A DNA stretch of 64,000 nt, from contig OY781043.1 of the NCBI GenBank assembly GCA_963676165.1, positions 1,860,001 through 1,924,000 of the forward strand, read 5' to 3'. The position numbers and the translations under genes are program-made. Origin of the DNA: JAQIBY01 sp963676165. GTDB taxonomy: Bacteria; Bacteroidota; Bacteroidia; Bacteroidales; ML635J-15. The notes beneath the pieces are model-generated. The model made no database searches and was not told the DNA's origin. It saw only the letters and a program-made list of their open reading frames with translations. Positions 51,094 through 61,782 of this stretch are shown here, one piece after another (the first letter of the stretch is position 1; each line of letters begins with the position of its first letter).

Positions 51094-52251
51094 TTGAAAA
51101 TTATTAAGCACATAATCATCATTTGTAGTTTGTTGCTTTTTTCATCAAGCTTAAGCTTTTCACAATTCTTTTGGCGTGATTTCCCTGAAAATGTTTTAAT
51201 AGAGAATATCAACTTTAAAAATGCAAAACTATATAACGTCAAAACAAATTATTTGCATAAAGAGCTTGATGTTAATAAATTGAAAAGAGAATATACTTTA
51301 ACCGATTATGGTGTTAACAATGGATATAGTTCAGTTTCTATATACAAAGAACATGATGGCAAATTGCTTATTATATCATGTAAGACTTACTCATTAGATT
51401 ACGACAAAATAAAGCGTGACAGCATAAATTCCTGCTTGATTGAAAGCTTTGACACTAGATTTTATAATGTAAATGAATACAAGTATGTTTATGATAATAA
51501 TGGAAACTGTACAAAAGTAACAAAAGCACATTGGGCGGAGGAAGTCCTTTATGAAACTTTTAATTCTTATAATTCTAATAATCAGTTAATATCCAGCATT
51601 AATTATCACGATTTGATTATGATGTCTGCTAAATTCTATTCCTATAAGGGGCAAGAACTTTCAGAGGAGTTTGTATTCCTAAGATCATCTGTAAAGTGTG
51701 ACGAATGGCATAAATTACTAACGGATACATCACATGTTAATTTTCCTCAAATGGATAGTTTGTGTCTTTACTCTTATAAAAATTTTCGCATTTTTAGTTC
51801 GGATAAATATATTGCTGAATTGTATGTTTGTGGCTTACGTCGTAATTCTGAATATGAACAGAGAAACAGTATTGCTTACAAAAGGGATAACAGAAAAAGA
51901 AATCAACTCGTAAGTAAACTTTTCTGGCGTAAAGACAACAATAACTATACGATGGGATATTATAACAAAGGATTGCTAATTAAAAAAGTGGAGTATCATA
52001 GCGATAATGACCCACAAGTCACAAAATTTAAATATGATAAGTATGGGAGCGTAATTGAAAAAGCAACCACAAATAAGAATTCTTATTTTCTTGAAACATA
52101 CCAGACTGACAAATTTGGGAATGAAATAGAATACATTCAAGAAAATTCCACTAACGATGCTCCTTTACATTTTGTAACAAAATACGAACACTCAAAATCT
52201 CATAACTCAAGAAAAAAAGAAATGACCATCAATGTCATAAATGTACAATAG
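51094..52251 (+). CDS. Secreted protein with YD-like repeats, unknown function
   Basis: A 385-residue protein starting at a TTG (51094) with a good signal peptide (MKIIKHIIIICSLLLFSSSL ending SFSQ); no ATG is available near it. The mature part has Tyr-Asp-x-x-Gly units resembling YD/RHS-type repeats: YKYVYDNNGNCTKVTK, TKFKYDKYGSVIEKA and TYQTDKFGNEIEYIQ. Base composition is richer in A/T than its neighbours. It could be part of a surface or extracellular protein. Function unknown. Confidence 0.62.
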   Translation: MKIIKHIIIICSLLLFSSSLSFSQFFWRDFPENVLIENINFKNAKLYNVKTNYLHKELDVNKLKREYTLTDYGVNNGYSSVSIYKEHDGKLLIISCKTYSLDYDKIKRDSINSCLIESFDTRFYNVNEYKYVYDNNGNCTKVTKAHWAEEVLYETFNSYNSNNQLISSINYHDLIMMSAKFYSYKGQELSEEFVFLRSSVKCDEWHKLLTDTSHVNFPQMDSLCLYSYKNFRIFSSDKYIAELYVCGLRRNSEYEQRNSIAYKRDNRKRNQLVSKLFWRKDNNNYTMGYYNKGLLIKKVEYHSDNDPQVTKFKYDKYGSVIEKATTNKNSYFLETYQTDKFGNEIEYIQENSTNDAPLHFVTKYEHSKSHNSRKKEMTINVINVQ

Positions 52252-52315
52252 TGGAAACTGAATCTTTTTATCTCAAAACATTCCTTTTGTCATCTTTTAA
52301 ACGCAGAATAAAGCT

Positions 52316-52323
52316 TACCTTTG
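52316..52323 (+). promoter_or_regulatory. -7 box for the ATP-grasp gene
   Basis: TACCTTTG matches TAnnTTTG, 18 bp before the ATG at 52342. Confidence 0.6.
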
Positions 52324-52341
52324 TGCCCTAATTTTTGAAGG

Positions 52342-53520
52342 ATGAAAAATATAATTTTACTTGACAAACCTTATGTGTCTGACTTTTTGAAAGATACAAT
52401 TGCTAAAAACCATATTGAAGTCTTAGATACTCAGATAGCAAAGCAGATGGCAAACCGAAAAGATATCCATTTTATTTCTGCTGAAGAGGTTGCCAATGAA
52501 AAACGTCATGATGAAAACACGCTAATTTTTTCTAATTCTGAGAATAACATTAGCTGGGTAGAACAAAATTTGAATTTTTCGGATCTTCCTACAAGCATTC
52601 ACCAATTCAAAAATAAAATTACGTTTCGCGAAACAATCAAAGGATTATTCCCAAACTTCTTTTTTAAAGGAGTAAAATTTGAAGATTTATCATCTTTGGA
52701 TGTTGCCGATTTGAAATTTCCGTTCATTATTAAACCCGCAATCGGATTCTTCTCTATGGGTGTACATACAGTAGAGAACGCAGAAGAATGGCAACCAACA
52801 TTACAAACAATTCAGGATGAAATTGGGAAAAATAAATCATTGTATCCAATCGAAGTTATCAATACATCCGAATTCATTATCGAAGAAATCATACAAGGAG
52901 AGGAGTTTGCCATTGATTGCTATTTCAATCAAGAAGGGAAACCTGTCATTGCCAACATATTAAAACATGTTTTCTCTTCAGGCAAAGATGTAAGCGACAG
53001 ACATTATTTCACATCAAAACAAATTGTCAAGGCAAATCTGGAAAGCATGCAGGATTTTATGGACAATATTGCAGAATTAGTCCACGTCAAAAACTTTCCT
53101 ACTCACGTAGAAGTGCGTAAAACTGCTGAAGGTGAGATTATTCCAATTGAAATAAACCCTATGCGTTTTGGCGGTTGGTGTTCTTCTCCTGACTTAGCAT
53201 ACCATGCATTTGGCGTAAATATTTATGAGAGTTTCTTCAAACGTGAAAAACCAGACTGGAACCATATTCTTGATAATGCGGACGACAAAGTGACCAGCAT
53301 TGTAATTTTGGATAACAGTACTGGCATAGATGGTGAAGAAATTAAACATTTTGATTACGATAAATTGGTCAAGGGTTTTTCTGAACCACTGGAAATGCGC
53401 AAAACCAATTACAAAGAATATCCAGTATTCGGAATGCTTTACTGCAAAACCGAAGCGGAAGATTCTCCAGAATTAGCTAATATTCTGAAATCAAACTTGA
53501 GAGAATTTACTGAGAAATAA
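52342..53520 (+). CDS. ATP-grasp domain protein
   Basis: A 392-residue soluble protein with an ATP-grasp fold. It has FPFIIKPAIGFFSMGVHTVEN (nucleotide-binding Lys and small-residue loop), EFIIEEIIQGEEFAIDCYFN, and metal-binding acidic residues in THVEVRKTAEGEIIPIEINPMRFGG. ATP-grasp ligases join a carboxylate to an amine or thiol through an acyl phosphate. The INPMRFGG motif resembles amino-acid ligases and carboxylases, but the substrates cannot be read. It is a single gene bounded by a -7 box and a strong terminator. Confidence 0.82.
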   Translation: MKNIILLDKPYVSDFLKDTIAKNHIEVLDTQIAKQMANRKDIHFISAEEVANEKRHDENTLIFSNSENNISWVEQNLNFSDLPTSIHQFKNKITFRETIKGLFPNFFFKGVKFEDLSSLDVADLKFPFIIKPAIGFFSMGVHTVENAEEWQPTLQTIQDEIGKNKSLYPIEVINTSEFIIEEIIQGEEFAIDCYFNQEGKPVIANILKHVFSSGKDVSDRHYFTSKQIVKANLESMQDFMDNIAELVHVKNFPTHVEVRKTAEGEIIPIEINPMRFGGWCSSPDLAYHAFGVNIYESFFKREKPDWNHILDNADDKVTSIVILDNSTGIDGEEIKHFDYDKLVKGFSEPLEMRKTNYKEYPVFGMLYCKTEAEDSPELANILKSNLREFTEK

Positions 53521-53536
53521 TAATTTCAAAGATTAA

Positions 53537-53583
53537 CCAAAAAAAATCCGGATTTGAATTGATTTTCAAATCCGGATTTTTTA
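53537..53583. terminator. Bidirectional terminator between convergent genes
   Basis: Perfect stem AATCCGGATTTGAA (53545-53558) / TTCAAATCCGGATT (53565-53578) with a 6-nt loop. A T run follows on the + strand (53577-53582) and an A run precedes it (a T run on the - strand). It serves both the ATP-grasp gene and the alpha-2-macroglobulin gene. Confidence 0.92.
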
Positions 53584-53598
53584 TACTGTAAGCTTCTT

Positions 53599-56500
53599 TT
53601 ACTGAGGTCGAACCACTTCAACCCATTGTCCTTTATTTCTGGCATGAATTGACTTGTCGTACATAGCTTCCACGTTAAATGCAGGCAGATAATACTTACC
53701 AGCATAAGATGCATTTAGCATAACTCTGTACGTGTGAGTTTTACCTTTGGACAGACTAAAATAAGTGAGAATTCTATCGTCACGAATATCTTGATAATCC
53801 GACCATGAGTTATCTCCAAATTCACTTGCAAACATTCGCGAGTTGATGATTTCCCAACCACTAGGGAAAATTTGTGTTAATGCAAGCTCATTGAAATAAT
53901 TCTCAAAACTACGATGTGTCACCTGAATTTCGCACACAAAATCAGTGCCTTGCTCAATGCGACTTGGGTCAAGTGATTTTCCATCTAAATCCATGAATTT
54001 CACATTCATTGTAAGTTTATTTGCAGATGCAGATTCGCTTCCTGCTTCAGGGATTCCTTCTTGCACAATTCGCACAAACAGCATAGACTGTGTTAAGTTT
54101 TCAAGCATTAACTGGTTTGTTTCAGTAAGACCATTCAGCGGATATGACATAAATGCACCTTCAGTTTTTAGGTTCTGTAATTCTCCGCCATTCAATTGAA
54201 TGTTCACATTAATGTCTGAAGAAGCACCATACTTATCAAAATACATACCGGTTGCCAATAGGGCATAGGCAGTAGTTTGCGTACTCAACCAAGCGTCAGA
54301 GCCAAGTGTGGTAGCCATAGATCGCAACACCTCAAATGCACTGGCTTTATTGTCCATTAGAACAAAGGTTTCTAAAATCATCGCTTCATCGCGTAAACCA
54401 GAACCAAAAGTGTAGCTGAGTTCAGAATATGGATTGACATTTACTGGCAAGTCTTTTGTCAACGATGTCGCAATTTTATGCTTACCACTCAATTCATATG
54501 CAGCAGCTAAGCGCCATGAAGCAGCATCCATCATGTTGTCTATTTGCATCATTCTATTCATTGCACTTAACACTGGCTTGTTAGCCAAACTAAGTGTGTA
54601 AAGCCTGTATGCCTGCACCAATTGAGATCTTGTACCATCATCTGTCCATTTTAAAGCTTTCTCTTTTTGATATTTCTGCCAACTTGAAAGTACAGTTTCA
54701 GGCACATCATAACCTTGCTTTTTGGCTTCAAGCATGAAATGACCAGCATAGTTTGTTCCCCATAGGTTTACGTTGTTTCCGCCCGGCCAATAGCTAAAGC
54801 CACCATTACTCATTTGATATTTTCTCAATTGTTTTAGCGCAAAATCTATGCGTGCATCAAAATCAGCTTTTTCAGTAGGCGTAAGCGGCATTAGCTTATC
54901 CAAATACAAATGAGGAAATGCAGATGACACAAGCTGCTCAATGCATGAGTGAGGATAGTTTTCAAGATATTTTAAGCGCTTATGTAAATTTAATGGAGGA
55001 ATGGAATACACCTCGAGATGACTTTTGTCTGTGTTTGGAAGTCCGAATTCTGTAAAATCATACGATTTACTTAAACCAGCATCAACAGCACTGCCGCTAG
55101 TTCGTACCATAAGTGGATTCGGATTTCGAATTTCTATTTCAATAGGGAAAGTTGAATTTTCATTCCCGGAAACAGCCACGATATTGACTTTGCCAATACC
55201 AGCTTGCCCTTTAGTTTTGAGTTTAAAACATACTGTTTGGTCACCATTTCTGTCAAAATGGACAGATTCAGAATTGTTTCCTAAAATTTCGAAATACTCA
55301 TTGCCACTGATTTGCACATTGACATCACGCACATGATTTTTCATGGCAAATAGAGTCACAGGAAGCATCACTTCTTCTTCAGTTCCTAAAACTCGTGGCA
55401 AAGTACCCAGCACCATAAGTGGTTTAGTAACAGGACATGTTTTTTCAGCAGACCCATAGGACCCTTCACGATTTCCAGCAATTATCATAGTGCGAACCGA
55501 TCCAATGTATTTTGGAAGCTGCACTTTATGTACTGCTTTTTTCCCTGCTTTTAAGTGGAATGGACCTAAGTATCTAACCATAGGAGTGAAGCGATTGGCA
55601 TTTTTTGCCCCATCTTTACTCAAAGCGCCGCCACCACCAATACTTAGCAACCTATCAATTTTTTCACCATGTGCTCCAATCACCCAATCAAACATATCCC
55701 ATGTATCAACACCTAAAGCTTCACGAGCGTAAAAGTGTTTCCATGGATCAGGTGTTTGGAAATTGGTTAAATCCAATAAACCTTCATCCACAATGGCTAT
55801 CGTATAGGTCATTTCCTGCTTATTCGCTTCTTTTACCTCGATGCGAATTTCAGATTCAGCCAACAGCTCATCATCCATAATCAATTGAGGCTCTAGGTGA
55901 GTCGCTTTGTTTTCAACTTCAATTGGAATTACACCATACATGCGAATAGGTCTATCGTTTACAGTTTGCTCGTGCGGCTGAATTAAACTAATGTGCACAT
56001 AGATGTTTGGCGTCATTTCTTCTGATAAATTAAAACTAAATTCAGTGTCACCAGCTTCAGTCTCCAACCAGAAATAATCAAGTACTCTTGTTCCGTTTTC
56101 TATGCTTATGAACGCTTGTCCACCCTCAGAACCTGGTAGAGTGAGCTTAACACTTTCATCTAAGTTATATCTATCCTTATCCGCCTTGAATTGAAGGATA
56201 TTAGCAGATTTCGATTGATTTCTTCCTACACCAGCATACTCAGGCCAATCAGCATAAATACGTTGGGCTGTAGAATGTCCACTATTCAAATCTGTCACTT
56301 TGAGAATATAATACCCCCAACTATCACGCTTCACTTTAAATTCCCAGTTCGCTTTTCCTTGCTTGGTACTGATTTTTTCACGCTCAATCACATCGTAATA
56401 TTCTGATGAAGCATAATTTGAGCTGTAATCATAGCTGTAATACCACCATGACCAGTCAACTTTAATTAGCTCCACTTGAATATCATGAGATGCATTCAAC

Positions 56501-59154
56501 AAGTCGCCATCAGGACTCACTAATGCAATATCAATCTCATGTTTCTTGTCGGTAGGCAAATAGTTTCCATAGGAGCGACTCGATTCGGGAAGTTGCATTC
56601 CAACATAGGATGAATAAGGATGGAAAGGTATCTGTTTTTCACTAATACTAAAGTTTCCACCTTTTTCAAATGCCTTAGTCGTAAGTTTAGCCATTAGTTT
56701 TCCAGGAGCAGAATTACCAATATCAAGCTTAATATCAGTTTGAATATGACCATCCAGATCAGTAGTTTCATCTACAATTGTACTTGTGTTGTAATCAAAA
56801 GATCTAGTGATATCATCGAAATGATAGTTCTCAAACTTCTCAAATACTGTTGTCATCGGGTAAAGCGAAAGACTAACCGTTGTTTTTAATTGTTTTGCAG
56901 GGGCTCCATGTAACCAATTAATCCAGATATTTGCAGGGTTTGCTTTCCCTGCAACTAATTGATCTCCTTGTAACTGCAAGTCAATTTTAAGTCTGTTTGG
57001 TTTGATGGTTTCGATTGGAATGCTCTTGTAAAATGTTTTTCCACCAACGCTAATACGAGCAGAATAACTTCCTGTAGGAGCATCAGCATCTGTTTTTGTT
57101 GTAAAACTATGGAAATGCCATTCATTTAAATTTTGGACTTGTTTGTCAATGAGTTGTGAGCGCGAATTATAAAACTCAAAAATCACAGGATGACCCAAAG
57201 GAAGCTCGTTACGAATGTCTTCTAAAATAAATCCAATAAAAATTGAATCTCCAGGTCTCCATACGCCTCGTTCTCCATAAACAAAGCCTTTAAGACCATC
57301 GGAAACATCAACACCTGACACATCAAAGTCGCTTATTGAAAGATTGTTACCTCGGTTTATTTTAAGGTATCCTTTACTTGATCCGCTAGACGCAATAATA
57401 AAACTAACTTCTTCATCGTCAGGAATTTCTTCAAAGAAAACAACTCCATCTTTATCAGTCTGCATACTTGTTATAAACTGCTGCTGGTAGTTATGAATAT
57501 CAACATGCACATCCTTCATCGGGAGAGCTGTATTCAAGTCTGTTACCACTACGAGGAGAGAGCCATCATTCCCTTCTTTTGCTGTAACACCAAGGTTTGA
57601 TGCAAACACATTTTGAGAAACCGCACGACGGAATCCATAATATGCCTCGCTGCAAGGGTCGTCACGTTTTTCCCAATCGTCCCAACCGTAGTTGTAATAC
57701 CAAGAATCGAAATTCTCCCAAAACGCTTTCTCTTCACGAGAGGAAACTGTGCTGGTAAGTGCTTCAGATTGTGAGTCATTATCATCGCAGGGGTACATGG
57801 CATACTGTTTTCGGAAACCTATATCAATACGGTAAATTGCTCCAGGGTCAGACTGTATAAGTTTGTTTAAATCAAGCGTGAAGCGATTCCATTGACTAAG
57901 ATCAGTCACATCAGTTTGGTCAAGAAAGATTGTTTTCTTGCGAATTACTTTTCCAACTCGAGTCAACTCATAATCATCAGACATGTCGTTTACTTGTAGA
58001 AATTGCATCACATTATTTTCAAATATCTTGGTTATACGCACATCCACAGCTTTCAAGTTCACAGCTTCAAAAGGAAGCACTAAATTACCTTCTGATTTAG
58101 GCATAATAATGCCATTCCCAGTCAACCTAACAGCAGGTAAAATCTGTTCAAAACTCAATCTTTCATAAACCGATTCTGGAAAACGATAACCTAAACAGTT
58201 TTTAATTCCTTGATTGACAAGAATCGAATGTTCGCCTTCTAAACGTTCAGGTGGATAAACCCTTATGATATTGTCTTGAATGACATAATTTAGGACACCC
58301 GCATCTTGAATGCTTATGAGTCCATCTAAATATTGATTTTCTTGAATCGGATCAGAGAATTGCAACTTAATGTATTGCTCAGGATGCTGTATAACTTCAG
58401 CACTAAGCAATTTAAAGTCTTTCACCGATGGGATAGAGACAATTTTTTCACCTGCCTTGTTGATACCAATCGTGTTTCCGTTGTATTCAATACTTAGATG
58501 ATTGGCTTTTTCTCCTCTTGGAACTGAATCGACAACAAAATGAAACTCGGTAGGTGCTTTCTGCTGAAAGAAAACATCAAGTTCTTCCTTGTTAATTCCT
58601 GCGTGCAATATCTTTTCAACAAGTTCCAATTCTTCAGTATCCGATGTACGGATGAGACCGTGAACTTGCTGCCATTCCAAATTTTTCTTGTCAATGGTCT
58701 TTATTTCAGTAATTTCCAAACTAAAATTCTGTGGTTTAGTTTGAATTTGATACTCAAATATTCGATATTTTTTATCTAGCTCATGATCTAATTCAATCAA
58801 TTTAAACTCAATACTGAACTGTTTATCAGACTCCAATGGTTCGTCGGGAATAAATTGAACCGTTCTAAAATCTACCCATCCGGTTTTACCACTTACTTTT
58901 GGGTCAATTTCGAACAAATCCGTTGACCGCTCTTCAATGCTTGGAAGTTTACTTGCAAAATCATTCGAAAGCTGAATGGTAATTGCAGAGGATTTTGATA
59001 TCACTCCCGAAGTATAACCAGAAATATACGGGCTAAATTCGGAAATATTTGCTCTTGTTTGTCCTTTATGGAAGACCAATGTCATAACGAGATACACTGA
59101 CATAATAAGGGCTACCAGACCGACAATCCATAACCAGGTGCGATTTTTTTTCAT
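53599..59154 (-). CDS. Bacterial alpha-2-macroglobulin family protein
   Basis: An 1851-residue protein with an N-terminal membrane anchor (residues about 8-28; no lipobox). It has the domain series of bacterial alpha-2-macroglobulins: MG repeats, an MG2 region (LKGFVYGERGVWRPGDSIFIGF), a bait-like region, the YTIAIVDEGLLDLTNFQTPDPW segment and the A2M core VRTMIIAGNREGSYGSAEKT. The thioester domain has CIEQ at 1404-1407 (NYPHSCIEQLVSSAFPHLYL) and helices such as YQMSNGGFSYWPGG. Such proteins trap proteases that reach the periplasm. The usual partner, penicillin-binding protein 1C, is not adjacent here. Confidence 0.93.
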   Translation of the reverse strand: MKKNRTWLWIVGLVALIMSVYLVMTLVFHKGQTRANISEFSPYISGYTSGVISKSSAITIQLSNDFASKLPSIEERSTDLFEIDPKVSGKTGWVDFRTVQFIPDEPLESDKQFSIEFKLIELDHELDKKYRIFEYQIQTKPQNFSLEITEIKTIDKKNLEWQQVHGLIRTSDTEELELVEKILHAGINKEELDVFFQQKAPTEFHFVVDSVPRGEKANHLSIEYNGNTIGINKAGEKIVSIPSVKDFKLLSAEVIQHPEQYIKLQFSDPIQENQYLDGLISIQDAGVLNYVIQDNIIRVYPPERLEGEHSILVNQGIKNCLGYRFPESVYERLSFEQILPAVRLTGNGIIMPKSEGNLVLPFEAVNLKAVDVRITKIFENNVMQFLQVNDMSDDYELTRVGKVIRKKTIFLDQTDVTDLSQWNRFTLDLNKLIQSDPGAIYRIDIGFRKQYAMYPCDDNDSQSEALTSTVSSREEKAFWENFDSWYYNYGWDDWEKRDDPCSEAYYGFRRAVSQNVFASNLGVTAKEGNDGSLLVVVTDLNTALPMKDVHVDIHNYQQQFITSMQTDKDGVVFFEEIPDDEEVSFIIASSGSSKGYLKINRGNNLSISDFDVSGVDVSDGLKGFVYGERGVWRPGDSIFIGFILEDIRNELPLGHPVIFEFYNSRSQLIDKQVQNLNEWHFHSFTTKTDADAPTGSYSARISVGGKTFYKSIPIETIKPNRLKIDLQLQGDQLVAGKANPANIWINWLHGAPAKQLKTTVSLSLYPMTTVFEKFENYHFDDITRSFDYNTSTIVDETTDLDGHIQTDIKLDIGNSAPGKLMAKLTTKAFEKGGNFSISEKQIPFHPYSSYVGMQLPESSRSYGNYLPTDKKHEIDIALVSPDGDLLNASHDIQVELIKVDWSWWYYSYDYSSNYASSEYYDVIEREKISTKQGKANWEFKVKRDSWGYYILKVTDLNSGHSTAQRIYADWPEYAGVGRNQSKSANILQFKADKDRYNLDESVKLTLPGSEGGQAFISIENGTRVLDYFWLETEAGDTEFSFNLSEEMTPNIYVHISLIQPHEQTVNDRPIRMYGVIPIEVENKATHLEPQLIMDDELLAESEIRIEVKEANKQEMTYTIAIVDEGLLDLTNFQTPDPWKHFYAREALGVDTWDMFDWVIGAHGEKIDRLLSIGGGGALSKDGAKNANRFTPMVRYLGPFHLKAGKKAVHKVQLPKYIGSVRTMIIAGNREGSYGSAEKTCPVTKPLMVLGTLPRVLGTEEEVMLPVTLFAMKNHVRDVNVQISGNEYFEILGNNSESVHFDRNGDQTVCFKLKTKGQAGIGKVNIVAVSGNENSTFPIEIEIRNPNPLMVRTSGSAVDAGLSKSYDFTEFGLPNTDKSHLEVYSIPPLNLHKRLKYLENYPHSCIEQLVSSAFPHLYLDKLMPLTPTEKADFDARIDFALKQLRKYQMSNGGFSYWPGGNNVNLWGTNYAGHFMLEAKKQGYDVPETVLSSWQKYQKEKALKWTDDGTRSQLVQAYRLYTLSLANKPVLSAMNRMMQIDNMMDAASWRLAAAYELSGKHKIATSLTKDLPVNVNPYSELSYTFGSGLRDEAMILETFVLMDNKASAFEVLRSMATTLGSDAWLSTQTTAYALLATGMYFDKYGASSDINVNIQLNGGELQNLKTEGAFMSYPLNGLTETNQLMLENLTQSMLFVRIVQEGIPEAGSESASANKLTMNVKFMDLDGKSLDPSRIEQGTDFVCEIQVTHRSFENYFNELALTQIFPSGWEIINSRMFASEFGDNSWSDYQDIRDDRILTYFSLSKGKTHTYRVMLNASYAGKYYLPAFNVEAMYDKSIHARNKGQWVEVVRPQ

Positions 59155-59202
59155 CTTGATTCGTTCAGTTAGTATTTAGAAATATTACTTGCTATGAATT
59201 AA

Positions 59203-59235
59203 ACAAAAAAAAGCGAAACAATATTGCTTCGCTTT
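59203..59235 (-). terminator. Rho-independent terminator of clpC
   Basis: On the - strand: AAAGCGAA (59235-59228), loop of 10, TTCGCTTT (59217-59210), then a run of T. It lies directly after clpC and before the alpha-2-macroglobulin gene, so the two are separate transcripts. Confidence 0.88.
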
Positions 59236-59265
59236 CTATGAGTTTTCCAAAGTTTTGAACAGATT

Positions 59266-61782
59266 TTATTTCAAAATCCGAAATTGAATTCCAGATTTTT
59301 TATTGTATCCTATGCTAATAATGTTTCCATTCTTCACATCAGAGCGGATAATAGCCTCTGCCAATGGATTTTCTAAATATTTTTGAATTGCCCGTTTAAG
59401 TGGTCTTGCACCAAACTTAGAATCGAATCCTCGTTCAGCCACAAACCTGCGTGCAGCAGGGGAGATACGGATTGTGTATCCAAGTTCTTTGACACGATTG
59501 AGCAAACCAGCCAATTCAATATCAATAATTTTCTGAATATCTTTCTCACCCAAAGAGTTGAACATAACTACATCATCAACACGATTTAAAAATTCGGGAG
59601 CAAATGACTTTTTCAACGCATTACTAATGACTGATTGAGCATGCTTGTCTGCCTCTTTTTTTCGTGCTGCCGTAGAAAACCCAACTCCTTGACCAAAATC
59701 TGAAAGTTCACGACTTCCAATGTTCGAGGTCATAATTACAATGGTATTTCTAAAATCAACACGACGACCAAGACTGTCAGTCAAACGCCCCTCGTCCATC
59801 AATTGCAATAAAATATGGAATACATCAGGATGCGCTTTCTCAATCTCATCAAGCAAAACAACAGAATATGGTTTGCGTCTAACTTTTTCAGTTAACTGAC
59901 CACCTTCTTCGTAACCAACATACCCCGGAGGCGCTCCAACTAAACGAGAAACAGAGAATTTCTCCATGTATTCACTCATGTCAATACGAATTAGAGCATC
60001 ATCGGAATCAAACAAAAAGCTTGACAAAACTTTCGCCAATTGGGTTTTACCAACACCAGTAGGACCTAAGAAAATAAAGCTACCAATTGGTCTGTTCGGA
60101 TCTTTTAAACCCGCACGGTTACGTTGAATTGCAAGAACAATCTTTTGAATCGCTTCATCTTGTCCAACAACACGATTTTTGAGCTGATCACCCATCTTTA
60201 GGAGTTTTGCCCCTTCTGTTTGGGCAATTCGTTGAACCGGAACACCTGTCATCATTGCAACAACCTCTGCAACGTTCTCTTCAGTCACTTTTTCACGGTT
60301 AGATTTGAGTTCCTTTTGCCATAATTCCTTCGCACTTTCAATCTTTTGTTCAAGTTCTCTTTCTTTATCACGATAGGATGCAGCTTTTTCAAACTTCTGT
60401 TCTCCAACAGCCGCTAGCTTTTCAGCCTTTGTTTTGTCTAAAGCTTGCTCCAGCTCTAAAATACTATCAGGAATGCTCACTTTTGCAATGTGCACACGTG
60501 AACCAGCCTCATCCATTGCATCAATGGCTTTGTCCGGTAAATGTTTATCACTAATGTATCTGTTTGTAAGCTTAATACACGCTTCAAGTGCATCATCAGT
60601 ATAAGTCACATTATGGTGATCTTCGTATCTGCTTTTGATATTCTTCAAAATGGTTAAGGTTTCCTCTTGATTGGTCGGTTCAACCATTACTTTTTGAAAA
60701 CGTCTTTCCAGAGCTGCATCTTTTTCAATGTGTTGACGATACTCATCGAGAGTTGTCGCACCGATACATTGAATTTCTCCACGTGCCAAAGAAGGCTTTA
60801 ACATATTTGCAGCATCTAAAGACCCTGCAGCTCCGCCCGCTCCAACGATAGTGTGAATTTCATCAATAAAAAGAATGATATCATCCGATTTCGCCAACTC
60901 ATTTAAGATGGCCTTCATCCGCTCTTCAAATTGACCTCTGTATTTTGTTCCTGCAACAATAGAAGCCATGTCTAAGGTGATTACACGTTTATCGTAAAGC
61001 ACATGAGAGACTTTCTTTTCGATAATGCGAGCCGCCAATCCTTCAGCAATAGCAGACTTACCAACACCTGGCTCACCAATCAATACGGGATTGTTCTTTT
61101 TACGACGACTGAGAATTTGTGAAATTCTTTCAATTTCTTGGTCTCTACCAATAATAGGATCCAATTTTCCGGACTCTACCGCTTTGGTTAAATCAATTCC
61201 GAAATTATCAAGTACAGGTGTATCTGAGCCTTTGGATCCGGCTTTTGCAGAACCGCCTGATTTTGATCCTCCTGACTGTCTTGGTGATTTCTTTTCTTCA
61301 GCTTCCTCAAAATCATCATCATCAGGCTCATCAATACTCGAAGTGGTTTGATCCATCTCTAAATTCAACTTCACCAACTCGTAATCAACATCAATATCAT
61401 TAAAAATTTGCGATAGAGGAGTAGCAACTCGCAAAAGAGCTAAAAGCATATGTCCAGAATTAACCTCTTCACTCTGCATATGTTTTGCTTCAAGATTCAT
61501 GAAATTTTGGATACGTTGAGTGCTGTCATGCACCTTCAATTTATCCGTATCTTCCATTTTAATTTCTATGTCTGTATTGCGAATACGATCTTCAACACGC
61601 TTTTTCAGATCTTCCAAATCCACATTTAGGCTAAGCAAAAGATTGATTGCAATCCCTTTTCCTTGACGCAATAAGCCAAGTAATAGGTGGTCGGGACCAA
61701 TGTATTCGTTATTAAGTCGAATCGCTTCTTCCTTGCTATAGTCGATTGCATCTTTGACGCATTGTGATAGTTTGATATTCAT
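59266..61782 (-). CDS. clpC: Clp protease ATP-binding subunit ClpC
   Basis: An 838-residue AAA+ unfoldase. Two Clp_N repeats (about 1-145) are followed by an acidic and Gly/Ser/Lys-rich linker (DEPDDDDFEEAEEKK...). AAA1 has Walker A GEPGVGKSAIAEG and Walker B IILFIDEIHTIVGAGG. A short middle domain carries a UVR-like motif (AVGEQKFEKAASYRDKERELEQ). AAA2 has GPTGVGKTQLAKVLSSFLF, and a C-terminal D2-small domain closes it. It delivers substrates to ClpP. The frame is open to 61815; ATG 61782 (MNIKLSQ) or 61788 gives the family N-terminus. A terminator follows. Confidence 0.93.
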   Translation of the reverse strand: MNIKLSQCVKDAIDYSKEEAIRLNNEYIGPDHLLLGLLRQGKGIAINLLLSLNVDLEDLKKRVEDRIRNTDIEIKMEDTDKLKVHDSTQRIQNFMNLEAKHMQSEEVNSGHMLLALLRVATPLSQIFNDIDVDYELVKLNLEMDQTTSSIDEPDDDDFEEAEEKKSPRQSGGSKSGGSAKAGSKGSDTPVLDNFGIDLTKAVESGKLDPIIGRDQEIERISQILSRRKKNNPVLIGEPGVGKSAIAEGLAARIIEKKVSHVLYDKRVITLDMASIVAGTKYRGQFEERMKAILNELAKSDDIILFIDEIHTIVGAGGAAGSLDAANMLKPSLARGEIQCIGATTLDEYRQHIEKDAALERRFQKVMVEPTNQEETLTILKNIKSRYEDHHNVTYTDDALEACIKLTNRYISDKHLPDKAIDAMDEAGSRVHIAKVSIPDSILELEQALDKTKAEKLAAVGEQKFEKAASYRDKERELEQKIESAKELWQKELKSNREKVTEENVAEVVAMMTGVPVQRIAQTEGAKLLKMGDQLKNRVVGQDEAIQKIVLAIQRNRAGLKDPNRPIGSFIFLGPTGVGKTQLAKVLSSFLFDSDDALIRIDMSEYMEKFSVSRLVGAPPGYVGYEEGGQLTEKVRRKPYSVVLLDEIEKAHPDVFHILLQLMDEGRLTDSLGRRVDFRNTIVIMTSNIGSRELSDFGQGVGFSTAARKKEADKHAQSVISNALKKSFAPEFLNRVDDVVMFNSLGEKDIQKIIDIELAGLLNRVKELGYTIRISPAARRFVAERGFDSKFGARPLKRAIQKYLENPLAEAIIRSDVKNGNIISIGYNKKSGIQFRILK

